Source: Sodiomyces alkalinus F11 (Eukaryota; Ascomycota; Sordariomycetes; Glomerellales; Plectosphaerellaceae). From it: 64,000 nt of DNA. Numbering within the stretch: position 1 is the stretch's first letter; every line of letters starts with the position of its first letter. Under the pieces are notes generated by a model. The model did no database searches. It had not been told where the DNA came from and saw nothing but the letters and a program-made list of their open reading frames with translations. A program made the position numbers and the translations under genes. This document shows, piece after piece, positions 43,577 to 53,255 of this stretch. The stretch covers positions 649,285 through 713,284 of the forward strand of contig NW_021167086.1 of the NCBI RefSeq assembly GCF_003711515.1. The letters are read 5' to 3'.

Positions 43577-45434
43577 GAACGCTTTACGCCCCGTGTTTTC
43601 TTTTGTTGGAGTAGGAGATGAAGGAGAACTCTGTCCCGAAACGCACGCTCGCGTTGGTTGGCTATTGCTGAACTGTATGCCGAGACCATAACAAAGAAGG
43701 CATAAAGCTGAGCGGTTCGATCCAAGATGTCGGGTCTTCTTGTCCGGGATCCTCTAAGCGAAGGCGCAAGGTGCCTTTGTCGGCCGAGCGGTGACTGGAT
43801 ACGGACGGAGGGGGGACTCGGAAGCCTCCGTACACAACGCACCAAGATAGACGCCCTCGCAGACAAAGCAAGGCGAGGCAAGGCGGAGGGCCTGCAGGAC
43901 GAGAAAGCGGAAAGGATAAGAGGAGATGGTGGGTGAAAATGGGCGCACGAGAACCGAGGCTGGCGTATTATGTGTTGCTCTGATTCAGCATTTGTCACGG
44001 CGTCTTTCCTTCTGCTGGCCTCCCCTCACCCCTCCCGCCCTCGCCTCACGCTACACGAGCTGATCAACTGTTTGTTCTGCGGGCGAGTCGCCGATGATGC
44101 AACAAAACAACATCATTTGGCTGGGCGTTTCCCACCCCGGTCAGGCCAGCCATGCCAAGGCGAGCACATGGCATGTGGGCGCAAGTGTCGTGTAGTACCT
44201 GTGCTACACACCGTTGTATAAGGAGGCTTCGTGGGAGGAGAGGACTTCTTCAGCCCTCTGACCCGGCACTTCGGATGTCGTGAACCTAGTGCGCCGATGG
44301 CTCGGAATGCAAGATGAAGAGAATGAGATGTCATCTCGTTCATCTTATCGTATAACACAGTTCAACTCTTGAACTCGATGATTCCGAGTAGACCTAGGGA
44401 TTAGATCTCGTTATTGTGAGTGTTTGATCCGTCATATCTTCCAGGTCCGAGTCTATCAATGACAAACGATGGGCATAAGAGTCCACAAGCAGACAGACGA
44501 GACGCGCAGAGACAAACGCAGCGGCATCTACCGATGGCCCACGTGTGTAAGAACCGTCGTCTTCATCGCTACGGAGATCTCTCCTTGATCGGGTTCTGTT
44601 GGAAAAGGGAGACAAGAAGGACAACCCAAGACATCGATATCAATGACATGCATGCCCAGCTGCTGCTGGTAGGTCCGTTGCCTCTCCCTTGCAAACATGG
44701 CAACAAAGAAGTTTGATGGCGGTCAAGGAGAGGAAATGGCGGTAGTGTCCGTGCTATTGGAACGTGCAGATGGCTTGAAGTGTTTGGACAAACTGCGAAA
44801 AAAAAGAAGAAAAACCCCCTCGAGGAGAGTCGGGTCACCGGTCAGCCATCTACCTATCATGCTGTGTCGAATAGTGAAGCCCCGGCTCCTTCTGCGCCCG
44901 GTCCGGGGATTTGAACAACTGCATCCGGAGCTGTTCACGTCGAGGCCGTGTCGTTGTTTGTTTGGAAGTCCCGTACGAAGTTGCGAAGTTTGTGTGTGTG
45001 CGTGTGTGGAGAGAGAGAGAGAGAGAGAGAGAGTCGTCCTTGGCTGAAGGTTGAGCTAAGCTTCAGGTACATGTCTTTGTACCCGCTCGTCGCGCTAAAA
45101 CCAGAATTCAAGGTTACATCAGCAGCCCTATCAGCAGCCCTATCAGAGGACCCTGAGACCGTTTTGTATGGGGCCTGAAGGAACGGAGCTGATGGTACGT
45201 ACCCCTTATGGAATACTCGTATGAGAAGGTACTAAGATTCTGTACCAGTACGTACGAAGTAGCCCCCTAAAAGGTTAATAATGAACCCTGATGAAACACC
45301 ACCTCCTGATCCTCATGAGATAATCATGAGGCAACTGGGGGTTCAGTTTGGTTACTAATTAACTCTCCAACTCCTCGTCATGCTCTTCGCCTTATCGCGA
45401 GCCTCAACTCGACAACTGGGACCAACCCAATGAG
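43577..45434. promoter_or_regulatory. Divergent spacer upstream of hypothetical gene and mannosyltransferase
   Basis: About 1.9 kb. It holds a (GA)n tract at 45009-45033 and a duplicated ATCAGCAGCCCT unit near 45119-45141. No gene is supported. Confidence 0.5.
45009..45033. repeat. (GA)n microsatellite
   Basis: Twelve GA units in gene-free sequence upstream of the mannosyltransferase gene. Confidence 0.9.
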
Positions 45435-46834
45435 ATGGCCTCTCTCCTACGCCGCACAAAGCGAGCTCTCGGCCTCCCCAGGTGGGCCTGGGCCCTGCTC
45501 CTCCTCGCCCTCCTCGAATCCTACCTGCACTGGCGCAGCTTCCTCGTCGCCCGCCCCGCCCTCCACCTCGACAAGCCCTACCAGACCCAATGCAGGGAAC
45601 CCGACGTCGACGCCCCCCGCGAGGACGCCGTCGTCGTCATGATGGCGCGCAACTCCGAGCGCCAGGCCGCCCAGCGCGCCATCGAGTCGTTCGAGCGCCA
45701 CTTCAACCGCTGGTTCCAGTATCCCATCGTCTTCCTCAACCACGAGCCGTGGGACAAGCGGTTCATCCGGGCCTTGAGCAGGGCCACGTCGGCCGAGACG
45801 CATTTCGAGGTCATGTCCGAGTCTGATTTTGGGTATCCGGACGGGGTTGATCGGGATGCCGCCAGGGCGAGCATGGTGCGGCAGAAGCAGCTCGATTGGC
45901 CTCATGCCGGGAAGGAGGGCTACCATCATATGTGCCGGTTTTACTCGGGGTGAGTCTCTTTTTTTCCCTCGACGATGAGAGGAGAAGAAAGTGCATGGCA
46001 TAGCTTACAGACAAACCTCAGCAAGTTCTACAACATGGACATCCTAAAGAAATACAAGTGGTACTGGCGCCTCGACCCGGACACCGAGTTCTTCTGCTCC
46101 ATCACCTACGACCCCTTCGTCGAGATGGCCAAGCGCGGCCACGTCTACGGCTTCACCATGGCCATCTGGGAGGTCCTCAGCACCGTTCCCTCCCTCTTCC
46201 GCCACACCGCCGACTACAAGGACGCCGCCGGCATCCCCTCCTCGCCGCTGTGGAAGGCCATGGTCGACCCTTCGCCCCTCCCGTACCCGCTCCGCTCGCT
46301 CACGAGCCTCCTCGGCAACCGCGACAGGCACGGCGACGCCTGGAACGGCTGCCACTACTGGAGCAACTTTGAGATTGGGGACATGGACTTTTTCCGTGGG
46401 AGCCAGTATCAGGCGTATTTTGATGCCATGGACCGCCGCGGCGGCTTTTATTTTGAGCGGGTATGTTCTGTTCTGCTCCCTCGCTGTTCTGCCGCTGCCC
46501 AACACTCTCTGACACAGTGCCTTAGTGGGGCGATGCCGCCATACACTCGCTGGCGGTCGCCATGCTTCTCCACCCCTCGCAGGTCCATCACTTCGACGAC
46601 ATCGGCTACCGCCACGACGAGCTCTGGCAGTGTCCCGCCAACGCGCTGGGCGGCCAGCTCCCCGAATCCGAGGCCCTGGGGAAGAGGCCCTGGCAACCCG
46701 AGGTAGAGGGTGGCATCGGTTGCCGTTGCGAATGCAAAGGCTACAAGGAGCGGAGGAACCACCCGGCCGTTTGTCTGAATAAGCTCACCGCACCTAATAC
46801 GCCTGGCAGCCAGCCATGGCTGCCCTGGACCTGA
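45435..46834 (+). CDS. KRE2/MNT1-family alpha-1,2-mannosyltransferase (GT15)
   Basis: Golgi type II enzyme that adds alpha-1,2-mannose from GDP-mannose to O- and N-linked glycans. Three exons (45435-45949, 46022-46460, 46526-46834) give 420 residues. A short cytosolic RRTKRALGLPR precedes one signal-anchor (WAWALLLLALLESYL). The lumenal domain has family blocks in order: VVMMARNSE, FNRWFQYPIVFLNHEPW, KYKWYWRLDPDTEFFC, VYGFTMAIWEVLSTVPSLF, CHYWSNFEIGDMDFF with the conserved Glu289, and GGFYFERWGDAAIHSLAVA. The usual E-P-D/V metal motif reads L-D-P-D-T here. The C-terminus carries CRCECKGY. The gene is convergent with ERD1, 253 bases apart. Confidence 0.93.
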
Positions 46835-47087
46835 TGGCTGGGCCTGATAGCCGGACCATTGAGGCTGTTTTGGGATACCCCGTTTTTATTCCTTCCTGTA
46901 CCTAATTATAATGTCATTGGCGTTGGGCGGCGCCGATTCCATCCGCCTTGTATATTCATAATGTTGAGATACCCTCCTTATCAAGTCATGCCGTCGCTTG
47001 TACAAAAATCCGAGTCGGCGTGGTAAACAGTCGAATGATGTGATCTATTATACACAAAAAAAAAAAAAGGATAAATAATTTAATCCT

Positions 47088-48418
47088 TTACAAATCGTCG
47101 TCCTCCGAGTCCTCCTTATAGTCGCCCAGCAAGATGTCATCAACGCCCAGGCCGGCGGAAGAAGAATTCCTAATAAACTCCGCCTCGACGCGGAAGAAGA
47201 TCCAGACCCACCGCCGGAACACCTCCAGCAGCTGCAGCAGAAACAAGAACCCCTCCCGGTCGTTCAGCGGGGCGAGGCGCCCACTCAGCCTCGTGGCCCA
47301 GGTACAGCGCAAGACGAGGTCGAGAGCGATGACGGCGTAGTAAACGACCGGCTGGCGGAACGCCAAGCGACCACGCAGCCCGTAAGGGTGCTGCTCGCGC
47401 AAGCTGGTTCCCCCGCGGCGCGCCGGCGAAAACAGCGTCAGGTCCCAGTCCTTCGTGACGTCCCACCAGAGCGAGTAGAGCGAGTTGAGCAGCGCGGCGG
47501 CGGCCCAGGCGGCATCGAGGGCCGGGCTGGGCGGCGGCCCCCCCGCCGCGAGGCTGCGGTGCCGCTGCAGCGTCGCGAGAACCAAAACGGGGAAGGTGGT
47601 CGCGTACTTGGCCGCGTTGGCGAGGTGCTGGCCCCCCCAGCCGGAGGATTCCCTGTAAGGCGCCCTCTTTACGCGGAGGTACTCGATCAGACACTGGCGG
47701 AGCCGGATGGCGCTGGGGATGGCGACGACGAGGGGCACGGCGAGGAGGCCGCCGCAGCTGCGGTTCGGGGCGGCGGTGGCGGAAGCGGAGGGCGAGAAGA
47801 ACATGCATACGGCGACGAAGAGGTCGCCCAGCACCTTGCCGTAGCTGGTCAGGGCGTCGGCGAGGAGGATGTCGCCGAACTTGCCGTCGTTGGCTTCGGC
47901 GATGCCGCCGATGCTGACGCGTCGGAGAGAGGTGAGGAGGCGGCGGCGGCCGTTGCGGGCGAGGTCGCGCAGCGGGGCGAAGAAGAGGGCGGCCAGGGCG
48001 GCGAGGAAGGTCATGGGCATCCAGTCATAGCGGACGACGAGGTCGGGGACGCCGCGGGTGAAGAGCCAGAAGGTGGTGAGGGAGAAGGCGAAGAGGATGG
48101 AGAGGACGGTGGCCAGGCGGTAGGTCGAGAGGTGGTGGGGGGGTTGGGTCGGCGAGGATCGGGAGGGGTATTGGATCAGCGAGGGGGTGTTGATTTTGGC
48201 GCGTTCCAGGTATTGGAGGTTGACGCCCCAGCCCCATACACCTGGTGCGGACAGTTGTTAGCAAGAAGATATAGTGGAAGGATAAAGAGGACGGGCACTG
48301 GGTGAGATCAGAAGGGAGGGGCCGTACCGAGGATGAGGATAAAGCCGACACGGTAGGGAAGAGGGAATGTCAGGCTGAACAAGTCGAAATCCTGCCCGAC
48401 CTTGTGATCACCGGCCAT
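47088..48418 (-). CDS. erd1: ERD1-type EXS-domain Golgi membrane protein
   Basis: Yeast Erd1 is a Golgi EXS-family membrane protein needed for retention or recycling of glycosyltransferases and linked to Golgi phosphate export. Two exons (48418-48328, 48241-47088) give 414 residues, with a phase 1 join giving GVWGWGVNLQYLE. Several membrane segments are visible: YRVGFILIL at the N-terminus, TVLSILFAFSLTTFWLF, MTFLAALAALFFAPL, and later QPVVYYAVIALDLVLRC. The EXS hallmark residues include YSLWWDVTKDWDL and the C-terminal EVFRRWVWIFFRVEAE. It ends in an acidic KEDSEDDDL. There is no SPX domain, which separates it from SYG1/XPR1. Its convergent neighbour is a mannosyltransferase, a plausible client class. 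Confidence 0.92.
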
Positions 48419-49316
48419 GGCTGACGGGGTCGTCGGAAACCATCGAGGGAGGGGGGCGTAAAGGAGGGCTATGTTGGCCCGAAATGCATGAGAAAAGGTG
48501 TGTAGGAGTCGTCAAGGACGTCGTTTCCGCATTGAGTGGCGTGTGGAGTTGGAGGTCGAAGAAAGACCAAGAGACGTGTCAGCGTTGATGTAGGAATCTG
48601 GAATCTGTCCTTGAAGGGAGAAAAGGAATGAAGATGACGAGGACCTGGGGTGGTGAGGCTGTCAGCTGTCGGCAGGTGTCAGAATTCAGGGGTCTATGTG
48701 AGTTCCAGATATCAGACAGAGGACACGACTGTTGTTTGAGATTACACCGTTCACCAGGCAATAGAATTTTTTCCTTTTCTCTTTCTATTTTTTATAAACT
48801 TTATAGAACTACCAGTTTCATGTCTCAGGATTTGTCTGATTGAATGCAAGACTGACGTTAAATTGGCAGCCAGCATGCTGTGTCCGGTGGTACGAAAGAT
48901 GAACAGTCGAGATTGGCATTCGGTACGTATCCTTTGTGGACCCATTGAATAGGTACCTAGGTAGGTACAAACATCTATCTCACGTGACCTGTCAAGTGGG
49001 ACTCCACATGCCGCGGGGACTGAACTCCCGAGATCCCGAGGTCCAACCATCAACCACCAAGGCCATCTATCGGCTTCACAGCTAAAACACCAGCTCCCGA
49101 ACCCTTAACAGGGCCTCAACAGTGTACAAGTACGGATACAGACGCCTCAAGTATTGTTTCAACTCAGCAACAGCGGCATCCATAGCGACTGCCCTTGAAC
49201 CATACCCGTCAAAGTCAAGCATCCATCTACCCCGTGGCCCCAAGGCATGCGCTTCAGGTAGCATCACCACCAACATATACCCAGGCCACGGGCGGCCGCC
49301 CCCAGACGACGCCAAC
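48419..49316. promoter_or_regulatory. Divergent spacer between ERD1 and PEX10
   Basis: About 900 bases with a GGTACC palindrome cluster at 48951-48968. The PEX10 frame is open upstream to 49122, but the first well-placed start is 49317. No other gene seen. Confidence 0.5.
48951..48968. repeat. GGTACC-centred palindromic motif
   Basis: AGGTACCTAGGTAGGTAC, another copy of the recurrent intergenic motif, in the ERD1/PEX10 divergent spacer. Confidence 0.6.
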
Positions 49317-50588
49317 ATGGCCACTCCATCCGCCCTCCCATATCCCTACGCTGCCGCCCCCGACATCATCCGCGCCCACCAGAAAGACGCCTACTTCAAG
49401 GGCTCCCTCGCCAACTCCCTCTCCGATCTCCACCGTCGTCTCCTCGGCGTCCGCTCCGCCCACGCATGGTCGCGCGAATCCCGCACCTTCGCCGACGCCC
49501 TCTACCTCTGCCTCACCACCCTCGTGGGCAACCGAACCCTCGGCGAGGAATACTGCGATGTCGTCCAAGTCCACGCCCAGCCTAACAATACCGACAAAAA
49601 CAACAAACACATCATCACCACTTCCTCCTCCGACCCCCTCCCCGCCCTCAGCCGCCGCGCCGCCTACATAGCCAGCAGCGTCGTCCTTCCCTACCTCTTC
49701 AGCCGCACCCTCCCATCCCTCCGCAACCGGCTCCGCCGCCTCCTCGAAACCCGCCTCGCCCGGCTCGACGCTACCGCCACCGCTACCAACAGCCCCACAG
49801 ACGCGTCCTCCGACCCGAAAGGGACCGCCAGCAAACCCACAAGACGGATCGCAATCTACCGCTACCTCCTCGCCCACCTCCCCTCCCTCACCTCCTCCGC
49901 GCCCTTACACGCCGTGACCCTAACGACCTTCTACTTCACGGGGACCTACTACGAGCTCGCCAAGCGCCTCCTCTCCCTCCGCTACGTCTTCACCCGCGCC
50001 GTCCCCTCCACCCCGGACCGCGCCGGCTACGAGCTCCTCGGCCTGCTCCTCCTCGTCCAGCTCTCCGTCCAATCCTACCTGCACCTCCGCCACGCCCTCC
50101 TCCCGACTCTGGGCCTTCAACAACATGACCCGTCGTCGTCGGAGGAGGAGGAAGCGTCCTCCCGCCGACGCGAAAGCCTCTCACCCATCCGCGACGCAGA
50201 CGTCACCCTCAACGCCGCCGCCTACGCGACCAACACCTCCGTCCTCCTCCCGGATGAAAACCGCGCTGCTATCCCCGCGTCGGGTCGCGGCGCGCGGGTC
50301 GATCTTGCGCGCCTGACGAACACGCCCGTGCCACCGACAGATGGTGCGGGTGGCGGGGGTGGTGCGCGGTACGACTTGCGCGACGAGAGCGTCATGGCGT
50401 TCGTGGCCGGGGCGCAGCAGCGCAGGTGTACGCTTTGCTTGGAGGAGATGCGAGACCCGGCTGCCACGGCGTGCGGGCATGTGTTTTGTTGGGATTGTAT
50501 TGGGGATTGGGTAAGGGAGAAGCCGGAGTGTCCGTTGTGTAGGAGGGAGGCTACGGTGCAGCATATTTTGCCGTTGCGGGTGGGTTAG
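49317..50588 (+). CDS. pex10: PEX10, peroxisomal RING ubiquitin ligase
   Basis: With Pex2 and Pex12, Pex10 forms the peroxisomal membrane ligase that ubiquitinates the import receptor Pex5. A single exon gives 423 residues. The start at MATPSALPYPYAAAPDIIRAHQKD matches family N-termini (Pro-rich, then IIRAxQKD). The frame is also open from 49122, but those residues look non-conserved. The Pex2/10/12 domain runs from about 20 to 270 with hydrophobic segments (AAYIASSVVLPYLF, AVTLTTFYFTGTYYELAKRL, YELLGLLLLVQLSVQSYLHL). The C-terminal C3HC4 RING begins at Cys371 (CTLC, CGHVFCWDC, CPLC408). There is a Ser/Glu-rich linker near 285-300. Confidence 0.94.
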   Translation: MATPSALPYPYAAAPDIIRAHQKDAYFKGSLANSLSDLHRRLLGVRSAHAWSRESRTFADALYLCLTTLVGNRTLGEEYCDVVQVHAQPNNTDKNNKHIITTSSSDPLPALSRRAAYIASSVVLPYLFSRTLPSLRNRLRRLLETRLARLDATATATNSPTDASSDPKGTASKPTRRIAIYRYLLAHLPSLTSSAPLHAVTLTTFYFTGTYYELAKRLLSLRYVFTRAVPSTPDRAGYELLGLLLLVQLSVQSYLHLRHALLPTLGLQQHDPSSSEEEEASSRRRESLSPIRDADVTLNAAAYATNTSVLLPDENRAAIPASGRGARVDLARLTNTPVPPTDGAGGGGGARYDLRDESVMAFVAGAQQRRCTLCLEEMRDPAATACGHVFCWDCIGDWVREKPECPLCRREATVQHILPLRVG

Positions 50589-51430
50589 GATGGCCTGGGT
50601 GTGGAAGAGGTCGGCGGGGGATGTCTACTGTGTGTATACATACATATATATATATATGAGAGATCGGCGAGGCTCTGGTCGACAGTCGTCATGAGAGACA
50701 GGTGGCAATGGGAACAATTCGATCTAATTCTAGACAATACAATACACTACACCAAACGAAGGAAAATACAAAAAAAATAGTAGTCCAAAGTCCTCCCCAA
50801 AGTCGCGAGTCGTCAAGGGTAAGTAATACAGATGCCTCGTAAATCCGACAACAGAGTTCTGAGCAACCGACTGCAAAGAAAGAACCGCTGAGAGCATGTG
50901 GCATTACTCTGATTAAAAGCTCGAAGACCAGCTAGGAGCATGTCCGCCACAGGCCGAGAGGACGAAATGAAAAATAACAGTAAATCACAGATTAAACAGA
51001 ACAATTAGAAAGGAAGAAAGAAGAAAAGAAAAGAAGAAAAAAAGGAGGATAAAAGGGGGAAAAGGGGAAAAAAGAGAGAAGAAACACGGGCCCGAAAACG
51101 GACAGAAATAGCAGAACAACAATAAGACCATATGGAGCAAACCCACCTTGATTCATCCATTTTCTGACTTCCATCGCCGGCCTCAAGACCTCGTTCCAGA
51201 TTCATAGGTATCATAGGGGTTGGGTGGTTGCGAACGGAGTAATAGGAACATCGACACCCAAATAAGGAAAAATGGAACAACAAAACAGAAAAGTTCAATG
51301 GCGCTCCCCAGACTCCATCCATCCTTAGATTACCTTACCCCTTGTCCCTTCCCCCCCTTTTTTGGATATCAACAACTTCCTCCCGTACCACAACCTCGCT
51401 TCAATTCCTCTCGTCTGCTCCATGTCTCGC
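50589..51430. other. Convergent 3' spacer
   Basis: About 840 bases between PEX10 and LYAR stops. It holds an (AT)n tract at about 50643-50657 and A-rich sequence near 51005-51080. No gene seen. Confidence 0.5.
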
Positions 51431-53255
51431 TCACCCTTCTAGACCGAACAACACAATCTCGCCCCTGTCATTCTTGCGCATCCGCAAGGACCGCCACAGC
51501 TCCTTCTCCTCCATCGCCTTACCCAGGCAGTCCGAGCTCGCGTTCCGTTCGCGGTGGTAGTGCCGCAGCGCCTTCCGCATGCTGTACCCGCGCTCGCTCT
51601 CAGGTCCCCTTTCGACGTAGGAGAGGAGCAGGTCGGCGCGCGGCCGGTAGACGATCATCTGCTGATCGCCATCGCCGTGGCCGTCCTTGTCTTCGCCGCG
51701 CGACTGCGGCCGGTACTCGATCAGCTTGGGAGCCTTTTCCCTGTCGGAATGGCGGTGCTGAGAAGACGACTTCCTCGACGAGGACGAGACCTTCCTCTTC
51801 TTCGACTTGGACTTGGAGCTGCTGCCGGCGCCCATGAGGGCCAGGAGGTTGCTGCCGAGGCTGCCTTCGGACCGCTTCGAGTGCTTGGACTGCTTCGATT
51901 GCTTCTTTTTCTTCAGCTTCAGCGGGCTGCCGGGCGATGGGTCGGCGGCATCTGCATCGCCGCCCGAGTAGTCGGGCGACGGCGGGAACATGGGGGCCAT
52001 CATGCGATTGAGGCCACCGGTCAAGCCGGAATGGAGCACGGGTGGCGCGTCGGCCATGATCTGGTCGGTGTCCAGGTGGAGTCGCTTTCGCTTCTTGTCC
52101 TTCTTCAGTTCGGAGCCCGTTTTTCTCCTCTCGGTGCGAGGGGCGGGTGTCTCGTAGGGGGCTGTCGGAACGGGCCCGGTACCGTATTGGACCATGGCAT
52201 GGGGGTTATCGTCGACCATCTGACCGGATTCGTCCAGATAGGTTTCTGTCTCTGTCCCGTCTCCCTCGTAACGGACGAGCTGGGTCTCCTCGCTCGCGGC
52301 TGCTGCTGCTGCTGCTAGCTGTAGGGTCGAAGCATTCGGAGTAGCGGAAGCATCGAGGAAGTCGAAGACGTTGACGTGGCCATCGCCCGCTGGGGGTGGA
52401 GAGGGCGCTTGGGGAAGGTGGGCGCGCGACTTTCCGTCATCGCTCACATCTTCGTACTCGGCGTCGGGAACCTCCTCGACGTACGGTTGCTGCATCATGA
52501 TGTGTTCCGGCACAGACGGTGCGGTGGCGGCAGTGTCGTTGAACTCGTGGTTGTTATTGTTGTTGTTATTGTTGGTCTTGGCCTTCTTGTTCTTATAGAG
52601 CGCGCCTTGATACTTTTGATCCTCGGTTATACAACTCTGCGGCGTCTCAGTCAATGCATCACCGTCGAAAGGGGGCGGGAGCGTTCAACGTACCGTGTGC
52701 GACCGATATTCAGTGCCATAGAAGTGTACCATGCAGTCAATGCAGGTGAAAGTGGCGCCTCGACAACGGTTTCTGTGCGGGTCGAGTTTCTTTTTGGTCA
52801 AGACATCACCACAGTTCTGTAAAAGCAAAGGAAAGATTCGTTAGATGGCGGGGGTTTCGAGGTCGAAACACAATGATTGGCTTGATTGGATGCAAGGGCA
52901 GGAAAATGCTCCAAGGGGGGACGGAAAAAAGGAGAGATGCGAATGGGAAGGGAGAGTGGAGTGAGTACGGGATAGGTAAGGGTAAATATCTGAAGGGGAA
53001 AGTGTGTCGATGAAAGTGACGGCGCGTTCTTGTCAAACAAGGGATCGAATGGGGGCTGTGTGCAAGTATGGTATGTGTGCAGGTATGTGCGTCTAGGAAC
53101 GTGCGTGGAATATGATGCTGGTGGTCTCAATTTGAGAATGGGAATGGATACAGCGGGGGTACGGAGCCGAAAAGGGGAGAGATGGAATGGGAAGTAAGAG
53201 GGGGGTGCTAAGAAAAACCGGGAGATCAACGCACCTCACACGAGAAGGAAACCAT
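51431..53255 (-). CDS. LYAR-type zinc-finger nucleolar protein
   Basis: LYAR-family proteins are nucleolar factors linked to rRNA synthesis and processing. Three exons (53255-53235, 52817-52695, 52636-51431) give 449 residues. The first exon encodes only MVSFSCE. The joined N-terminus gives two zinc sites: C6-x2-C9, H21-x3-C25, then C32-x2-C35, H47-x2-C50, followed by ITEDQKYQGALYK, the LYAR signature. The rest is disordered, with an eight-Asn run from AAC/AAT triplets near residue 72, Lys/Ser-rich nuclear-localisation-like KLKKKKQSKQSKHSKRS, and a conserved-looking C-terminus (LLLSYVERGPESERGYSMRKALRHYH in parts). All joins are phase 0 with GT-AG borders. The cluster residues make the family call firm; nucleolar location is inferred. 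Confidence 0.9.

Noticed and set aside
47388..48305. 305-codon frame on the + strand, very Gly/Glu/Ala-rich
   Set aside because: Antisense of ERD1, and it extends across the ERD1 intron.
49122..49316. In-frame N-terminal extension of PEX10
   Set aside because: The 65 extra residues look non-conserved, while MATPSALPYPYAAAPDIIRAHQKD fits family N-termini, so the start at 49317 is preferred.
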